This document shows, piece by piece, positions 36,097-44,842 of a stretch of DNA of 64,000 bases (the stretch's first letter is position 1; each line of letters begins with the position of its first letter). The stretch covers positions 1,736,001-1,800,000 of the forward strand of contig OZ245025.1 of NCBI GenBank assembly GCA_965223465.1. Direction: 5' to 3'. The position numbers and the translations under genes were made by a program. Source of the DNA: JAAELZ01 sp965223465. GTDB taxonomy: Bacteria; Pseudomonadota; Gammaproteobacteria; Arenicellales; Poriferihabitantaceae. Under the pieces are notes generated by a model that did not search any database, was not told the origin of the DNA, and saw only the letters and a list, made by a program, of their open reading frames with translations.

Positions 36097-37486
36097 TTAT
36101 CCAAGTAAGCTATCTTCTCGATTAACGCTATGGTACGTCTCCACTTTTGCTATTTTTCTGGTTTTGTTATTGATCGTCCTTTATTGGTCGATAAACACGA
36201 TTCTTGATCGTCGTATCGACGAAGATTTAGTCGAAGATATTGAAGAGTTTTCTTTGCTGCTGGAGTCCGACGGCATCGAAAAAGTGAAAGGTGAAATTCA
36301 ACGGGAAATTGGTGCAGATGACCAAGACTCGGTGTTTATACGCTTACTTAACCATCAGGGACAATCAATGTTCAGCTCTGATTTGACCGCATGGCCAAAT
36401 ATTGGTACCGATGATGAGCGCGCAATCGCGCTACTTACGCCAACCTCTGATCCAGTGTTAGTTTCAATATCGATACCAAAGCAGCAATACGACACCCGAA
36501 CGATCTACAGCAAAATTGGACCACAGACCATTTTGCATTTGGGTGAATCAATGGAAGAAAAAGAAGAATTGATGGAGTTGTTACTGTTTATTTTTACAAC
36601 CATGTCTCTTGCTGTCATTCCGTTGGCGGGATTTATCGGTTGGCTCATGGCCAGACGCGCTACTAGAGGCATAGAAGAGGTTAGCCATACTGCCGCGTTG
36701 ATTCAAAGCGGACAATTAGACAAACGCGTGTCAGTTAATGCAAAAGAGGTGGAGATCCAAACCCTGGCTGATACTTTCAATGCCATGCTAGATCGTATCG
36801 GTGATCTTATCGTCGAAATGCGAGAGATGACCGATCACGTTGCGCATGATTTACGCAGCCCTTTGGCCCGAATCCGGGCACTTGCCGAAGGATCGTTATC
36901 AAACCAAACCACTCTAGAAGAACGGAACAACGTTGCATACGACACAATAGTGGAATGTGATCGATTGTTGCAAATGATCAATGCCACGCTTGATATGGCA
37001 GAAGCAGAAACAGGTATGACTGATAAGGACCGACAGGATGTCAACCTTACCAACTTGGTCGAGGATGCTTGTGAACTTTTCGAGCCACTGGCCGAGCAAA
37101 ACGGTATTCAACTAACCAGTAGCTTAGATAGGAATTGTACAATATACGGTAATATTCCTTACTTACAACGCATGCTCGCTAATTTACTCGACAATGCGCT
37201 TAAATATACTCGCGCTGGTGGCAGGGTTGCGATTGAGATGTGGTCTGACGTAAAAGGCGCCACAATTACCATTACAGATACTGGAGTTGGAATCACAATG
37301 GAGGAAAAGGAGCGAGTTTTCGAGCGATTCTTTAGAGGTGATCAGAGTCGAAGCCAGGAAGGCTGTGGCATGGGCCTAAGTTTCGCTCGAGCCATCGCGC
37401 AGGCACATAAAGGGGATATCACTGTAGAGAGCGAACCTGGCCTATTTACAACTTTTACAGTCTACCTCCCCGCTCGGTTTGATTAG
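36089..37486 (+). CDS. sensor histidine kinase
   Basis: This 465-residue membrane kinase starts at the ATG at 36089, inside the end of the regulator gene; the frame extends upstream to 36059. Two helices (about residues 13-35 and 170-195) flank a periplasmic sensor region of about 130 residues. A HAMP domain follows (RRATRGIEEVSHTAALIQ), then the H-box DHVAHDLRSPLARIRALAEG, N-box LANLLDNALKYT, and DTGVGI, FERFFRG and GCGMGLSFARAI boxes. The sensed signal cannot be read from the sequence. Confidence 0.93.
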   Translation: MINYPSKLSSRLTLWYVSTFAIFLVLLLIVLYWSINTILDRRIDEDLVEDIEEFSLLLESDGIEKVKGEIQREIGADDQDSVFIRLLNHQGQSMFSSDLTAWPNIGTDDERAIALLTPTSDPVLVSISIPKQQYDTRTIYSKIGPQTILHLGESMEEKEELMELLLFIFTTMSLAVIPLAGFIGWLMARRATRGIEEVSHTAALIQSGQLDKRVSVNAKEVEIQTLADTFNAMLDRIGDLIVEMREMTDHVAHDLRSPLARIRALAEGSLSNQTTLEERNNVAYDTIVECDRLLQMINATLDMAEAETGMTDKDRQDVNLTNLVEDACELFEPLAEQNGIQLTSSLDRNCTIYGNIPYLQRMLANLLDNALKYTRAGGRVAIEMWSDVKGATITITDTGVGITMEEKERVFERFFRGDQSRSQEGCGMGLSFARAIAQAHKGDITVESEPGLFTTFTVYLPARFD

Positions 37487-37511
37487 AAATCGCGGAGACT
37501 AGTATACAACC

Positions 37512-37525
37512 TTACCAAAAGGTAA
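37512..37525. promoter_or_regulatory. candidate operator, TTACC-AAAA-GGTAA
   Basis: Inverted repeat with the same arms and 4-base spacing as 35300-35313. It lies 72 bases before the ATG of the secreted acidic protein, a position compatible with an activator or repressor site. Confidence 0.6.
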
Positions 37526-37597
37526 CTTCTCAATCAGCTTGTGATTAGATTTACGCCCTATCCTGTTTCGGACATCCACAACCAACAGGAGAAACCC

Positions 37598-38683
37598 ATG
37601 TATACATCTAATAAACTCTATTCACGCTATATTTCTATAATTTGTTCGGCTAACGGTTACAAGCCCTTTATAGCTTACCTGCTGTTAAGTACCATGGCAC
37701 TAAGTCTGACGGGTATATTTTCAGGGCCTGCTTTTGGCGATGGCGGGTACGGAACCCGTGAAAATATTTGTACGAATACCGCCAGTTCCCTTCGCTATGC
37801 CTGCAAATACGATAGCGTAGACGATTATTTTGAGGGCTATGCAAATTGTCTTAATCTCACTGAAAGATCCGAACGCCGTGAGTGTATTTCCGAAAACATC
37901 GCTGGCTATCGAGAATCACGTGCTGAATGTGGAGCGATTCATGAAGCAAGGCTCGATCTATGCGATGATATTGGTGAAGCTGCCTATGACCCGCCATTCG
38001 GTGAAGACTACGCAGACAATTTTGTCGATCCACTAGAAATTGGTAACAGCGTAACACCCAATACCTATTTCCCGCTAGTGCCGGGTAATCAATGGATTTA
38101 TGAAGCAACTTTTGTTGACGATGAAGGTGAAGAAGTAACCGAAACGATAACGGTTGAGGTGACTGAAAAGACCAAACTAATTCAAGGCATTACTTGTATT
38201 GTGGTTAAAGATATTGTCGAAGAAGATGGCGAACTCGTTGAAGACACCGATGACTGGTATGCTCAAGATCTCCAGGGCAATGTTTGGTATTGTGGCGAAA
38301 TATCTGAAAATTTCGAGATATTTGAAGGCGACGAACCCGAAGAAGCGGAATTGGTAGATATCGATGGATCCTGGAAGGCCGGACGTGATGGCGCTAAGGC
38401 GGGTATTTCAATCAGCGGCATGCCTGTGGTAGGTGACTTCATCCGTCAGGAGGTAGCATGGGGAGAAGCTGAAGATGTGATTGAAATTCTTAGTGTCACC
38501 GGAACGGAAATGACTGAGGCAGGATATTCTTGCTCTAACAATTGTCTGGTGACCCGTGACTTTACCCCCTTAGAGCCCGATGCAAATGAAAATAAATACT
38601 ACGCACCAGGTGTAGGAATGATAGTCGAAGTTAAACCAGATACGGGTGAGAGACTCGAACTTCTTCAATTTAATACGCTATAA
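37598..38683 (+). CDS. secreted acidic protein downstream of the two-component system
   Basis: An ORF of 361 residues from the ATG at 37598, which follows AGGAG by 7 bases; a GTG at 37541 is also in frame but has no such site. A hydrophobic segment at about residues 22-50 (YLLLSTMALSLTGIFSG) looks like an export signal. The mature part is very acidic, with about 12 Cys, two of them in CSNNC near the C-terminus. A region of the form PLVPGNQWIYEATF at about residue 165 recurs in hypothetical proteins next to two-component systems. No function is known. It may be the output of the adjacent system. Confidence 0.65.
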   Translation: MYTSNKLYSRYISIICSANGYKPFIAYLLLSTMALSLTGIFSGPAFGDGGYGTRENICTNTASSLRYACKYDSVDDYFEGYANCLNLTERSERRECISENIAGYRESRAECGAIHEARLDLCDDIGEAAYDPPFGEDYADNFVDPLEIGNSVTPNTYFPLVPGNQWIYEATFVDDEGEEVTETITVEVTEKTKLIQGITCIVVKDIVEEDGELVEDTDDWYAQDLQGNVWYCGEISENFEIFEGDEPEEAELVDIDGSWKAGRDGAKAGISISGMPVVGDFIRQEVAWGEAEDVIEILSVTGTEMTEAGYSCSNNCLVTRDFTPLEPDANENKYYAPGVGMIVEVKPDTGERLELLQFNTL

Positions 38684-38706
38684 ATCAAAAATTTACTCTA
38701 ATAAAA

Positions 38707-38737
38707 AACAGAAAAAGGGGTTACCCCTTTTTCTGTT
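38707..38737. terminator. bidirectional intrinsic terminator
   Basis: AACAGAAAAAGGGG, loop TTA, CCCCTTTTTCTGTT: a perfect 14-bp stem 24 bases after the acidic-protein stop, with T-runs on both strands. Confidence 0.9.
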
Positions 38738-39083
38738 TCTAACTCAACCACTTCATTTTTCGACGCCTACGTGTTTTATGGCGTTGTAGTTTGTCTGGGT
38801 CGTTTATGTATTTACTATCATAATATCTAGATCAGATTTATTTGAGCATATCGTAAGAACAACTACGCCCTGCCTACATTTTCATTGGTACCGCAATATC
38901 TTATATTGAGTATACTGTACAACTTAAACTGTATTCCGAAATTATTGATTTTGGAAAAAGGTATTCTCCTAAACATTCCTTTAGCAACAGCTATATCTAC
39001 ATAATGCTTCTCCATAGGTCTATGGCGCACTTTGCAATACAAAGGTATTATTGCCCCATTCCAAAATATCTTCCGATCTAAAA
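38738..39083. other. intergenic region between the secreted-protein gene and the Sel1 gene
   Basis: About 346 bases. The minus strand 38741-38822 reads a basic peptide-like stretch (DPDKLQRHKTRRRRKMKWLS and stop) with no start codon before an upstream stop. It could be the tail of a lost gene. The rest is AT-rich, without a clear structure. Confidence 0.35.
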
Positions 39084-39542
39084 ATGACAGATTTTTCAGA
39101 CGATGACTCAATGAGTATTGCCAGTGGCATTTCTGCGTTCGAATCACGCGAATTTACCAAAGCGATGCGCTTACTACATCCGTTTGCAGAAGCAGGTGAT
39201 GCTGAAGCACAATACCGTGTTGCCACCATGTTGCAATATGGTTTAGGCGTCGTACCCAATGAGTTACAAGGCTACAAGTTGATGAAAGCGGCGGCGGAAA
39301 ATGGGCATGCGCTAGCCCAACACGGCCTTGGCTTTATGTACTTTGAAGGAGAATTTGTTGAACAAAATGGGGCCAAAGCAGTGGAATGGTTTAGCAAATC
39401 AGCCGAACAAGGCATGACCGGCTCAGCCACCACCCTGGCCATGATGTATGAACAAGGAAACATCATCCCACAAGATATCGAATTAGCAAAATACTGGTAT
39501 GCTAAGGCAGGATTTGACGACAAAGTCGCCGAGCTTTCCTAA
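39084..39542 (+). CDS. Sel1-repeat protein
   Basis: A 152-residue protein from the ATG at 39084 (a TTG at 39051 is in frame). It carries about three Sel1-like helical repeats: DAEAQYRVATMLQYGLGV, ALAQHGLGFMYFEGEFV and GSATTLAMMYEQGNII. There is no signal peptide. Sel1 proteins serve as scaffolds for protein interactions. It precedes cysG by 26 bases, probably in one operon. No specific partner is indicated. Confidence 0.82.
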   Translation: MTDFSDDDSMSIASGISAFESREFTKAMRLLHPFAEAGDAEAQYRVATMLQYGLGVVPNELQGYKLMKAAAENGHALAQHGLGFMYFEGEFVEQNGAKAVEWFSKSAEQGMTGSATTLAMMYEQGNIIPQDIELAKYWYAKAGFDDKVAELS

Positions 39543-39568
39543 CTTAAATTTCTGCTGATTACTTTTTC

Positions 39569-40996
39569 ATGGATTTCTTACCTATATTTCTGCGCCTGCA
39601 AGATCAACCCGCCCTGGTGGTAGGAGGTGGAGAAGTCGCTGCGCGTAAAGTTGATTTATTGCGCCAGGCCGGCGCGCAAGTCACGATTGTCTCTCCCGAA
39701 CTTTGCGCATCATTGGAAAAACTCAAGCAGCAAGAGTTGCTGACGCATCTTGCCCAACCGTATCAAGACGATATGGTGAAAGATTTTCAGCTGGTCATTG
39801 CTGCAACGAATCAGGCAGAAGTGAATGAAGCAGTATCAAAGCACGCGAGAGCGCGCAATATTCCAGTCAACGTGGTGGATCACCCTGCCCTATGCAGTTT
39901 CATCACCCCCTCGATTGTCGATCGCTCACCAGTGGTGATTGCGGTTTCCACCGGGGGCAGTTCACCCGTTCTGGCGCGCATGATTCGCACACGTTTAGAG
40001 GCGTTGATTCCTGCCGCATATGGGCGCCTGGCAGCCCTAGCGCAAAAATATCGCACCACTTCGCAGGCTAAAATCAATAATGTTGAAAATCGGAGAAAAT
40101 TTTGGGAAAACACGCTTGAAGGAAACCTCTCGGATCTGGTTTTTTCAGGCCGTGATATAGAAGCAGAGCGTATATTACAAGCCGCGCTTGACGACCCTAA
40201 CGAATCTGCGATAGACCAAACGGGCGAAGTCTATTTGGTCGGTGCCGGCCCAGGCGACCCCGATTTACTCACCTTTCGCGCACTGCGCCTAATGCAGCGC
40301 GCCGATGTGGTCTTGTATGATCGCCTGGTATCGCCCGAGATTGTGGCCATGGTGCGGCGTGATGCAGAGAAAATATACGTGGGTAAGGAAAAGGCGAATC
40401 ACGCCGTACCGCAACGAGATATCAATCGCCTGTTAGTCAAGCTGGCCAAGCAGGGGAAACGAGTATTGCGCCTTAAAGGAGGTGACCCTTTCATCTTTGG
40501 ACGCGGTGGTGAGGAAATAAAAGATTTATTCCACGAAGGTATTTCTTTCCAGGTCGTCCCTGGCGTCACCGCCGCAGCGGGATGTGCCGCCTACGCAGGG
40601 ATTCCGCTGACGCATCGTGATTTTTCTCAGTCCGTTTCTTTCGTTACCGGGCACTTGAAAGACGGCTCGTTCAATCTGAACTGGGATTTACTCAGCCAAC
40701 CCAAGCATACCGTGGTGATCTACATGGGCTTGACCGGGCTAGAATCGATCAGCCAGGAGCTGATCAAGCGAGGCGTAAGTGACAAGATGCCAGCGGCCCT
40801 AGTGCAGCAAGGCACCACTTCAAATCAGCGGGTGATTTCAGCCACCCTTGGCAGTCTAGCTGAAAAAGTCAAAGCGGAAAATGTGGTGGCACCTACCCTG
40901 GTGATCATCGGTGAAGTGGTTGGCCTGCGAGATCAGCTAAAGTGGTTTGACCCTACTGCACCTCAGGTATCCAGCATTAAGATTGCGTTGGAATAA
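39569..40996 (+). CDS. cysG: siroheme synthase (multifunctional)
   Basis: This 475-residue fusion makes siroheme from uroporphyrinogen III. The N-terminal precorrin-2 dehydrogenase/ferrochelatase half has VVGGGEVAARKVDLLRQAG (about residues 16-34). The C-terminal SUMT methyltransferase half starts at VYLVGAGPGDPDLLTFRAL near residue 220, with RLKGGDPFIFGRGGEE near 305 and VVPGVTAAAGCAAYAGIPLTHR near 335. Siroheme is needed by sulfite and nitrite reductases, none of which is in the window. Confidence 0.96.
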   Translation: MDFLPIFLRLQDQPALVVGGGEVAARKVDLLRQAGAQVTIVSPELCASLEKLKQQELLTHLAQPYQDDMVKDFQLVIAATNQAEVNEAVSKHARARNIPVNVVDHPALCSFITPSIVDRSPVVIAVSTGGSSPVLARMIRTRLEALIPAAYGRLAALAQKYRTTSQAKINNVENRRKFWENTLEGNLSDLVFSGRDIEAERILQAALDDPNESAIDQTGEVYLVGAGPGDPDLLTFRALRLMQRADVVLYDRLVSPEIVAMVRRDAEKIYVGKEKANHAVPQRDINRLLVKLAKQGKRVLRLKGGDPFIFGRGGEEIKDLFHEGISFQVVPGVTAAAGCAAYAGIPLTHRDFSQSVSFVTGHLKDGSFNLNWDLLSQPKHTVVIYMGLTGLESISQELIKRGVSDKMPAALVQQGTTSNQRVISATLGSLAEKVKAENVVAPTLVIIGEVVGLRDQLKWFDPTAPQVSSIKIALE

Positions 40997-41098
40997 ACCC
41001 AGCAAGCTCGATAGCCAGGTTCAGCCTTGCAATTGAAACTTAGCTGGCACCTACCCCTACGCTAGACGAACCCTATAGGGCACGTTACAATCATTCCC

Positions 41099-41953
41099 AT
41101 GACTAAATTATTTTCTTATTGGGTTGATCCTAATACCCCTTTTCGTGTCGATGAAATGCCCACGATCATTAGTGGTCGACCGAGCGATGAAGATCTTAAG
41201 CAACAACTGGAGGCGCTTACCAAGCAGTTTGCCAGCTTGCAACGCAAGTTCTATGCGCATGATAAATACTCGCTATTATTGATCTTTCAGGCGATGGATG
41301 CGGCCGGCAAAGACAGCACTATACGCGCGGTGACCAAAGGCGTGAACCCAGCTGGTTTTCAAGTATCTTCTTTCAAACAACCTTCCCGCCTGGAACTGGA
41401 TCATGATTTTTTATGGCGCAGCGCAGTACGTCTGCCTGAACGCGGACGCATTGGTATTTTCAATCGCAGCTACTACGAGGAAACCCTGGTGGTACGCGTA
41501 CATCCTGAGTTTTTGGATGCGCAAAAACTACCCGATCAACCTGATTTGGATACTTTATGGAGCGAGCGCTACCAATCTATTATCGAACACGAACGTCATC
41601 TAGCCAGAAATGGCACAGTGATTTTAAAATTTTGGTTGAACGTCTCGCGAGATGAGCAAAAAAAACGCTTTTTAAGTCGTTTGAACGATCCTAAAAAATA
41701 CTGGAAATTTTCCGGCGGGGATTTAAAAGAACGCGCACTCTGGGATGATTATATGCAGGCTTATGAAGCGATGATCAACGCCACCTCCAGCGATTTCGCA
41801 CCCTGGTATGCTATTCCTGCAGATAACAAACCTTGGATGCGTACCCAGATCGCCTGCATAATCGTGGATAAATTGATGAGCCTGAATTTGGCTTATCCTG
41901 AGGCCGATACCTCCCGGTTTGCAGAATACAAGGCGCAGTTAAACGCAGAGTAA
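41099..41953 (+). CDS. ppk2: polyphosphate kinase 2 family protein
   Basis: The 284-residue PPK2 enzyme transfers phosphate between polyphosphate and nucleotides. It has Walker A FQAMDAAGKDSTIRAV near residue 62, Walker B RIGIFNRSYYEETLVVRVHP near 118, and a lid region with DPKKYWKFSGGDLKER near 200. The class (AMP- or ADP-phosphorylating) cannot be fixed from these motifs. Its stop overlaps the start of the FAD-oxidase gene as TAATG, so the genes are coupled. Confidence 0.92.
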   Translation: MTKLFSYWVDPNTPFRVDEMPTIISGRPSDEDLKQQLEALTKQFASLQRKFYAHDKYSLLLIFQAMDAAGKDSTIRAVTKGVNPAGFQVSSFKQPSRLELDHDFLWRSAVRLPERGRIGIFNRSYYEETLVVRVHPEFLDAQKLPDQPDLDTLWSERYQSIIEHERHLARNGTVILKFWLNVSRDEQKKRFLSRLNDPKKYWKFSGGDLKERALWDDYMQAYEAMINATSSDFAPWYAIPADNKPWMRTQIACIIVDKLMSLNLAYPEADTSRFAEYKAQLNAE

Positions 41954-43389
41954 TGTCTGACGCGACAAGCTTGCTGAACGCGCTCACGCAGATCGTGGGC
42001 GCAAAAAATGTGCTGACACAAAGCAAGCAGACGGAGCCCTATCTGACCGAAAGGCGCGGTTTGTTTGTAAGCCAGTGTCTGGCGGTGATTAAACCCGCAA
42101 GCACCACGCAAATCAGTGAATGTGTCTCGCTATGTCATCAACATAAAACCAGTATCGTACCGATGGGTGGAAATACTGGCTTATGTGGGGGTGCGGTCGC
42201 CCATGCTAAACAGATTATTCTATCTACCGAGCGACTAAATAGTATCCGCTACATAGATACCGAGAATTATTCCATAACCGTCGAAAGTGGTTGTATTCTG
42301 GAGAATATCCAACAAGCAGCCAAGCTTGAGGATCGATTATTTCCGCTTAGCCTAGGCGCGCAGGGCAGCTGCCAGATCGGGGGCAATCTGGCCACTAACG
42401 CGGGCGGGATTAATGTGTTGCATTATGGTAACGCGCGCGATCTGTGTCTTGGAATAGAAGTGGTGCTGGCAAATGGTGATGTCTATTCTGATTTGAACGG
42501 CCTGCGCAAAGATAACACCGGTTACGCGCTCAAACATTTGTTTATTGGTGCTGAGGGTACGTTGGGTATTATTACCGCAGCCACACTTAAGCTGTTCCCT
42601 GCGCCAAAAGAAACCATTACCACCCTAATCGCCCTGCCAAATCTGGATAATGCCATCGCTTTATATAATGTTATACGTCAAATCAGTAGTGACCGGGTGA
42701 CCACATTTGAATTGATTCCGCATATCGCCACTGAATTCATTACAAAACATATTGCAGAACCACCCACCCTATTCAATAAGGCGTACCCCTGGTATATGCT
42801 GGTGGTGATTCACAGTACACGTGAGGAGCCGCACTTGAGCAAGGATTTTGAAGACGCGCTGGAGCGCGCCTATGATGATTATCTGATCAGTGATGCGCTG
42901 GTGGCACAAAATATAGGTCAAGCTGATCGGTTGCTGGCGGTACGCGAGAAATTAGTGGAAGTACAGAAATTCGAAGGAGCGAGTATCAAGCACGATATTT
43001 CCGTGCCTATTTCGGCCATTCCAAGGTTTATCGAGCAGGCCGCTCAAACGATCGAAAACATCGTCCCGGGCGCCAGACCGTACCCTTTTGGCCATTTGGG
43101 TGACGGTAATATTCATTACAATATTAGCCAACCCGAGGATCAAGATGCCCAGCGCTTTATGGATAAACGAGCTGCAATTAACACCGCCATATTTGAGTTG
43201 GTGCACCAAATGGAGGGTTCGTTTAGTGCTGAGCACGGTATTGGCATGTTAAGAACCGACATCATGCCACGCTACAAAGGCGAAGTTGCGTTAGCAGCTA
43301 TGCGTAGCATCAAGCGCGCACTTGACCCGGAAAATATAATGAATCCAGGCAAGGTAATCGGTGAGCTAGATAAGCCAGTTGGTCAGTAA
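41953..43389 (+). CDS. FAD-binding oxidase (GlcD/D-2-hydroxyglutarate dehydrogenase-like)
   Basis: This 478-residue flavoprotein has a FAD-binding type-4 domain (PMGGNTGLCGGAV near residue 72, ATNAGGINVLHYGNARDLCLG near 145). Its C-terminal oxidase domain carries PFGHLGDGNIHYNIS near 378 and SAEHGIGMLRTD near 418. It oxidises a D-2-hydroxyacid such as D-lactate, glycolate or D-2-hydroxyglutarate. No GlcE/GlcF partners follow. It starts on the last base of the ppk2 stop codon. Confidence 0.9.
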   Translation: MSDATSLLNALTQIVGAKNVLTQSKQTEPYLTERRGLFVSQCLAVIKPASTTQISECVSLCHQHKTSIVPMGGNTGLCGGAVAHAKQIILSTERLNSIRYIDTENYSITVESGCILENIQQAAKLEDRLFPLSLGAQGSCQIGGNLATNAGGINVLHYGNARDLCLGIEVVLANGDVYSDLNGLRKDNTGYALKHLFIGAEGTLGIITAATLKLFPAPKETITTLIALPNLDNAIALYNVIRQISSDRVTTFELIPHIATEFITKHIAEPPTLFNKAYPWYMLVVIHSTREEPHLSKDFEDALERAYDDYLISDALVAQNIGQADRLLAVREKLVEVQKFEGASIKHDISVPISAIPRFIEQAAQTIENIVPGARPYPFGHLGDGNIHYNISQPEDQDAQRFMDKRAAINTAIFELVHQMEGSFSAEHGIGMLRTDIMPRYKGEVALAAMRSIKRALDPENIMNPGKVIGELDKPVGQ

Positions 43390-43390
43390 C

Positions 43391-44842
43391 ATGTCATTTC
43401 GCCACCCGCTTGCCAAACTCATCGCGCTGAACCACACCCTACCAACAGACTCTGTTTCTTACGAACAAAAACAGCAACGAGATCGAAATATAGCGATCCA
43501 AGCTCAAGTGTATTCACCCGCTGAACAAGTGGATGCCTGGCTTGCAGATCAAGCAAACGACACCACGCGAAACTTGGCTGAGCATTGGCTATTTTCCTGG
43601 CAGCTGGTTCAGCTCATATTGTTTATTTTAGGCTTAGTCTCAGGTGCGGGTTTGAGTTCACTCGTACTGCACTATGATGGCAGCCAACCGATTAACATTA
43701 TTGCGGCAACTATTGTACTGGTCGGCCTACCTTTCGCATTAATGTGCCTCTGGTTATTGACATTATTACCGTTTAAGTTCCCCGTTATTTCTTTGCTTTC
43801 TGAAGTCATCCAAAGAACCCTATTCCAGCCCATCAGCCAATGGTTGCTGCGTCGTCTGAATAAACCTCAAATAAACTCACAACGAAACACGTTGGGTTTT
43901 ACGCCCAGTCGTAATTTGCTGTTTGCGATGTCGAATGCGCTGATGCAATGGTTTGCACTGGGTGTGGGCCTAGGCGCGTTGGGCAGTGCCTTGTATTTAC
44001 TCGCCAGTTCAGATTTGGCCTTTGCCTGGAGTACTTCTTTTGGCATCGAGGCGAGCCAGTTACATGCTTTTACGGGCGTGCTTTCAGCGCCCTTTGCGGG
44101 CTTGTTTGAAGTCGCCGTTCCCAGCATCGAATTAATCGAAAACAGCCATTATTTTCGTCTAGAGGAGGCCGCAAACCAACAGTTCAGACAAGAAAATGCG
44201 GCCGACCAACTAACGCGATGGTGGCCATTTTTAATTGCCTCTATCGGCTTTTATACCGTATTACCCCGTATTTTCACCCTGTTCATCGCGCTGCGCCGAC
44301 TCAAACGGCGCATATTAAATGAAATACATAATTTACCCGATTACGCAGGTTTAATCGCGAGAATGAACGCACCCCTGGTGACCACCACTCAACAGCATGT
44401 CCAATCGAATGAAAAAATCAGCGCACCCAAGTCTGCAGAAGAGACCATTCAGTTTGCACTTACCGCACCCATAGTCAATTGGGGCGCGATTGACATTGCG
44501 CCTGATAGACTCGAACCGGCACTTGCAAAAATGGGGCTCAGCGCACAAGAACATTTCTCGGCAGGTGGGCGTAACAGCCGCCAGCAAGATAGGGACGTCA
44601 TCAATCGATTACAAAAATCTCAAGCACAAGGTGTTGTTATTCTGGTTAAAGCCTGGGAACCTCCCTTGCTTGAATTTCGTGACTGGTTGGGGCATTTGCG
44701 TGAGGTTATCAGTGGTTCAATTATCGTATTGCTGGTTGATCCGGACAATCAGCAACCGCAAGCAGCGGATCTTTCCATGTGGCGCACCGACTTGCACCAG
44801 CTAGCGGATCAAGCTTTGTATGTGCAGGGGTTACCTGTATGA
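43391..44842 (+). CDS. DUF2868 membrane protein
   Basis: A 483-residue protein from the ATG at 43391, immediately after the upstream stop (TAACATG). It has about four or five membrane helices, including FLIASIGFYTVLPRIFTLFIALRRL near residue 300, and a soluble C-terminal part. DUF2868 genes usually precede a DUF3482 GTPase, as here; the pair overlaps by 4 bases. The function is unknown, but conserved pairing points to a membrane-GTPase partnership. Confidence 0.85.
   Translation: MSFRHPLAKLIALNHTLPTDSVSYEQKQQRDRNIAIQAQVYSPAEQVDAWLADQANDTTRNLAEHWLFSWQLVQLILFILGLVSGAGLSSLVLHYDGSQPINIIAATIVLVGLPFALMCLWLLTLLPFKFPVISLLSEVIQRTLFQPISQWLLRRLNKPQINSQRNTLGFTPSRNLLFAMSNALMQWFALGVGLGALGSALYLLASSDLAFAWSTSFGIEASQLHAFTGVLSAPFAGLFEVAVPSIELIENSHYFRLEEAANQQFRQENAADQLTRWWPFLIASIGFYTVLPRIFTLFIALRRLKRRILNEIHNLPDYAGLIARMNAPLVTTTQQHVQSNEKISAPKSAEETIQFALTAPIVNWGAIDIAPDRLEPALAKMGLSAQEHFSAGGRNSRQQDRDVINRLQKSQAQGVVILVKAWEPPLLEFRDWLGHLREVISGSIIVLLVDPDNQQPQAADLSMWRTDLHQLADQALYVQGLPV

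Noticed and set aside
38741..38822. basic peptide-like minus-strand frame ending KMKWLS
   Set aside because: No start codon follows the preceding stop; at most it is the tail of a lost gene.
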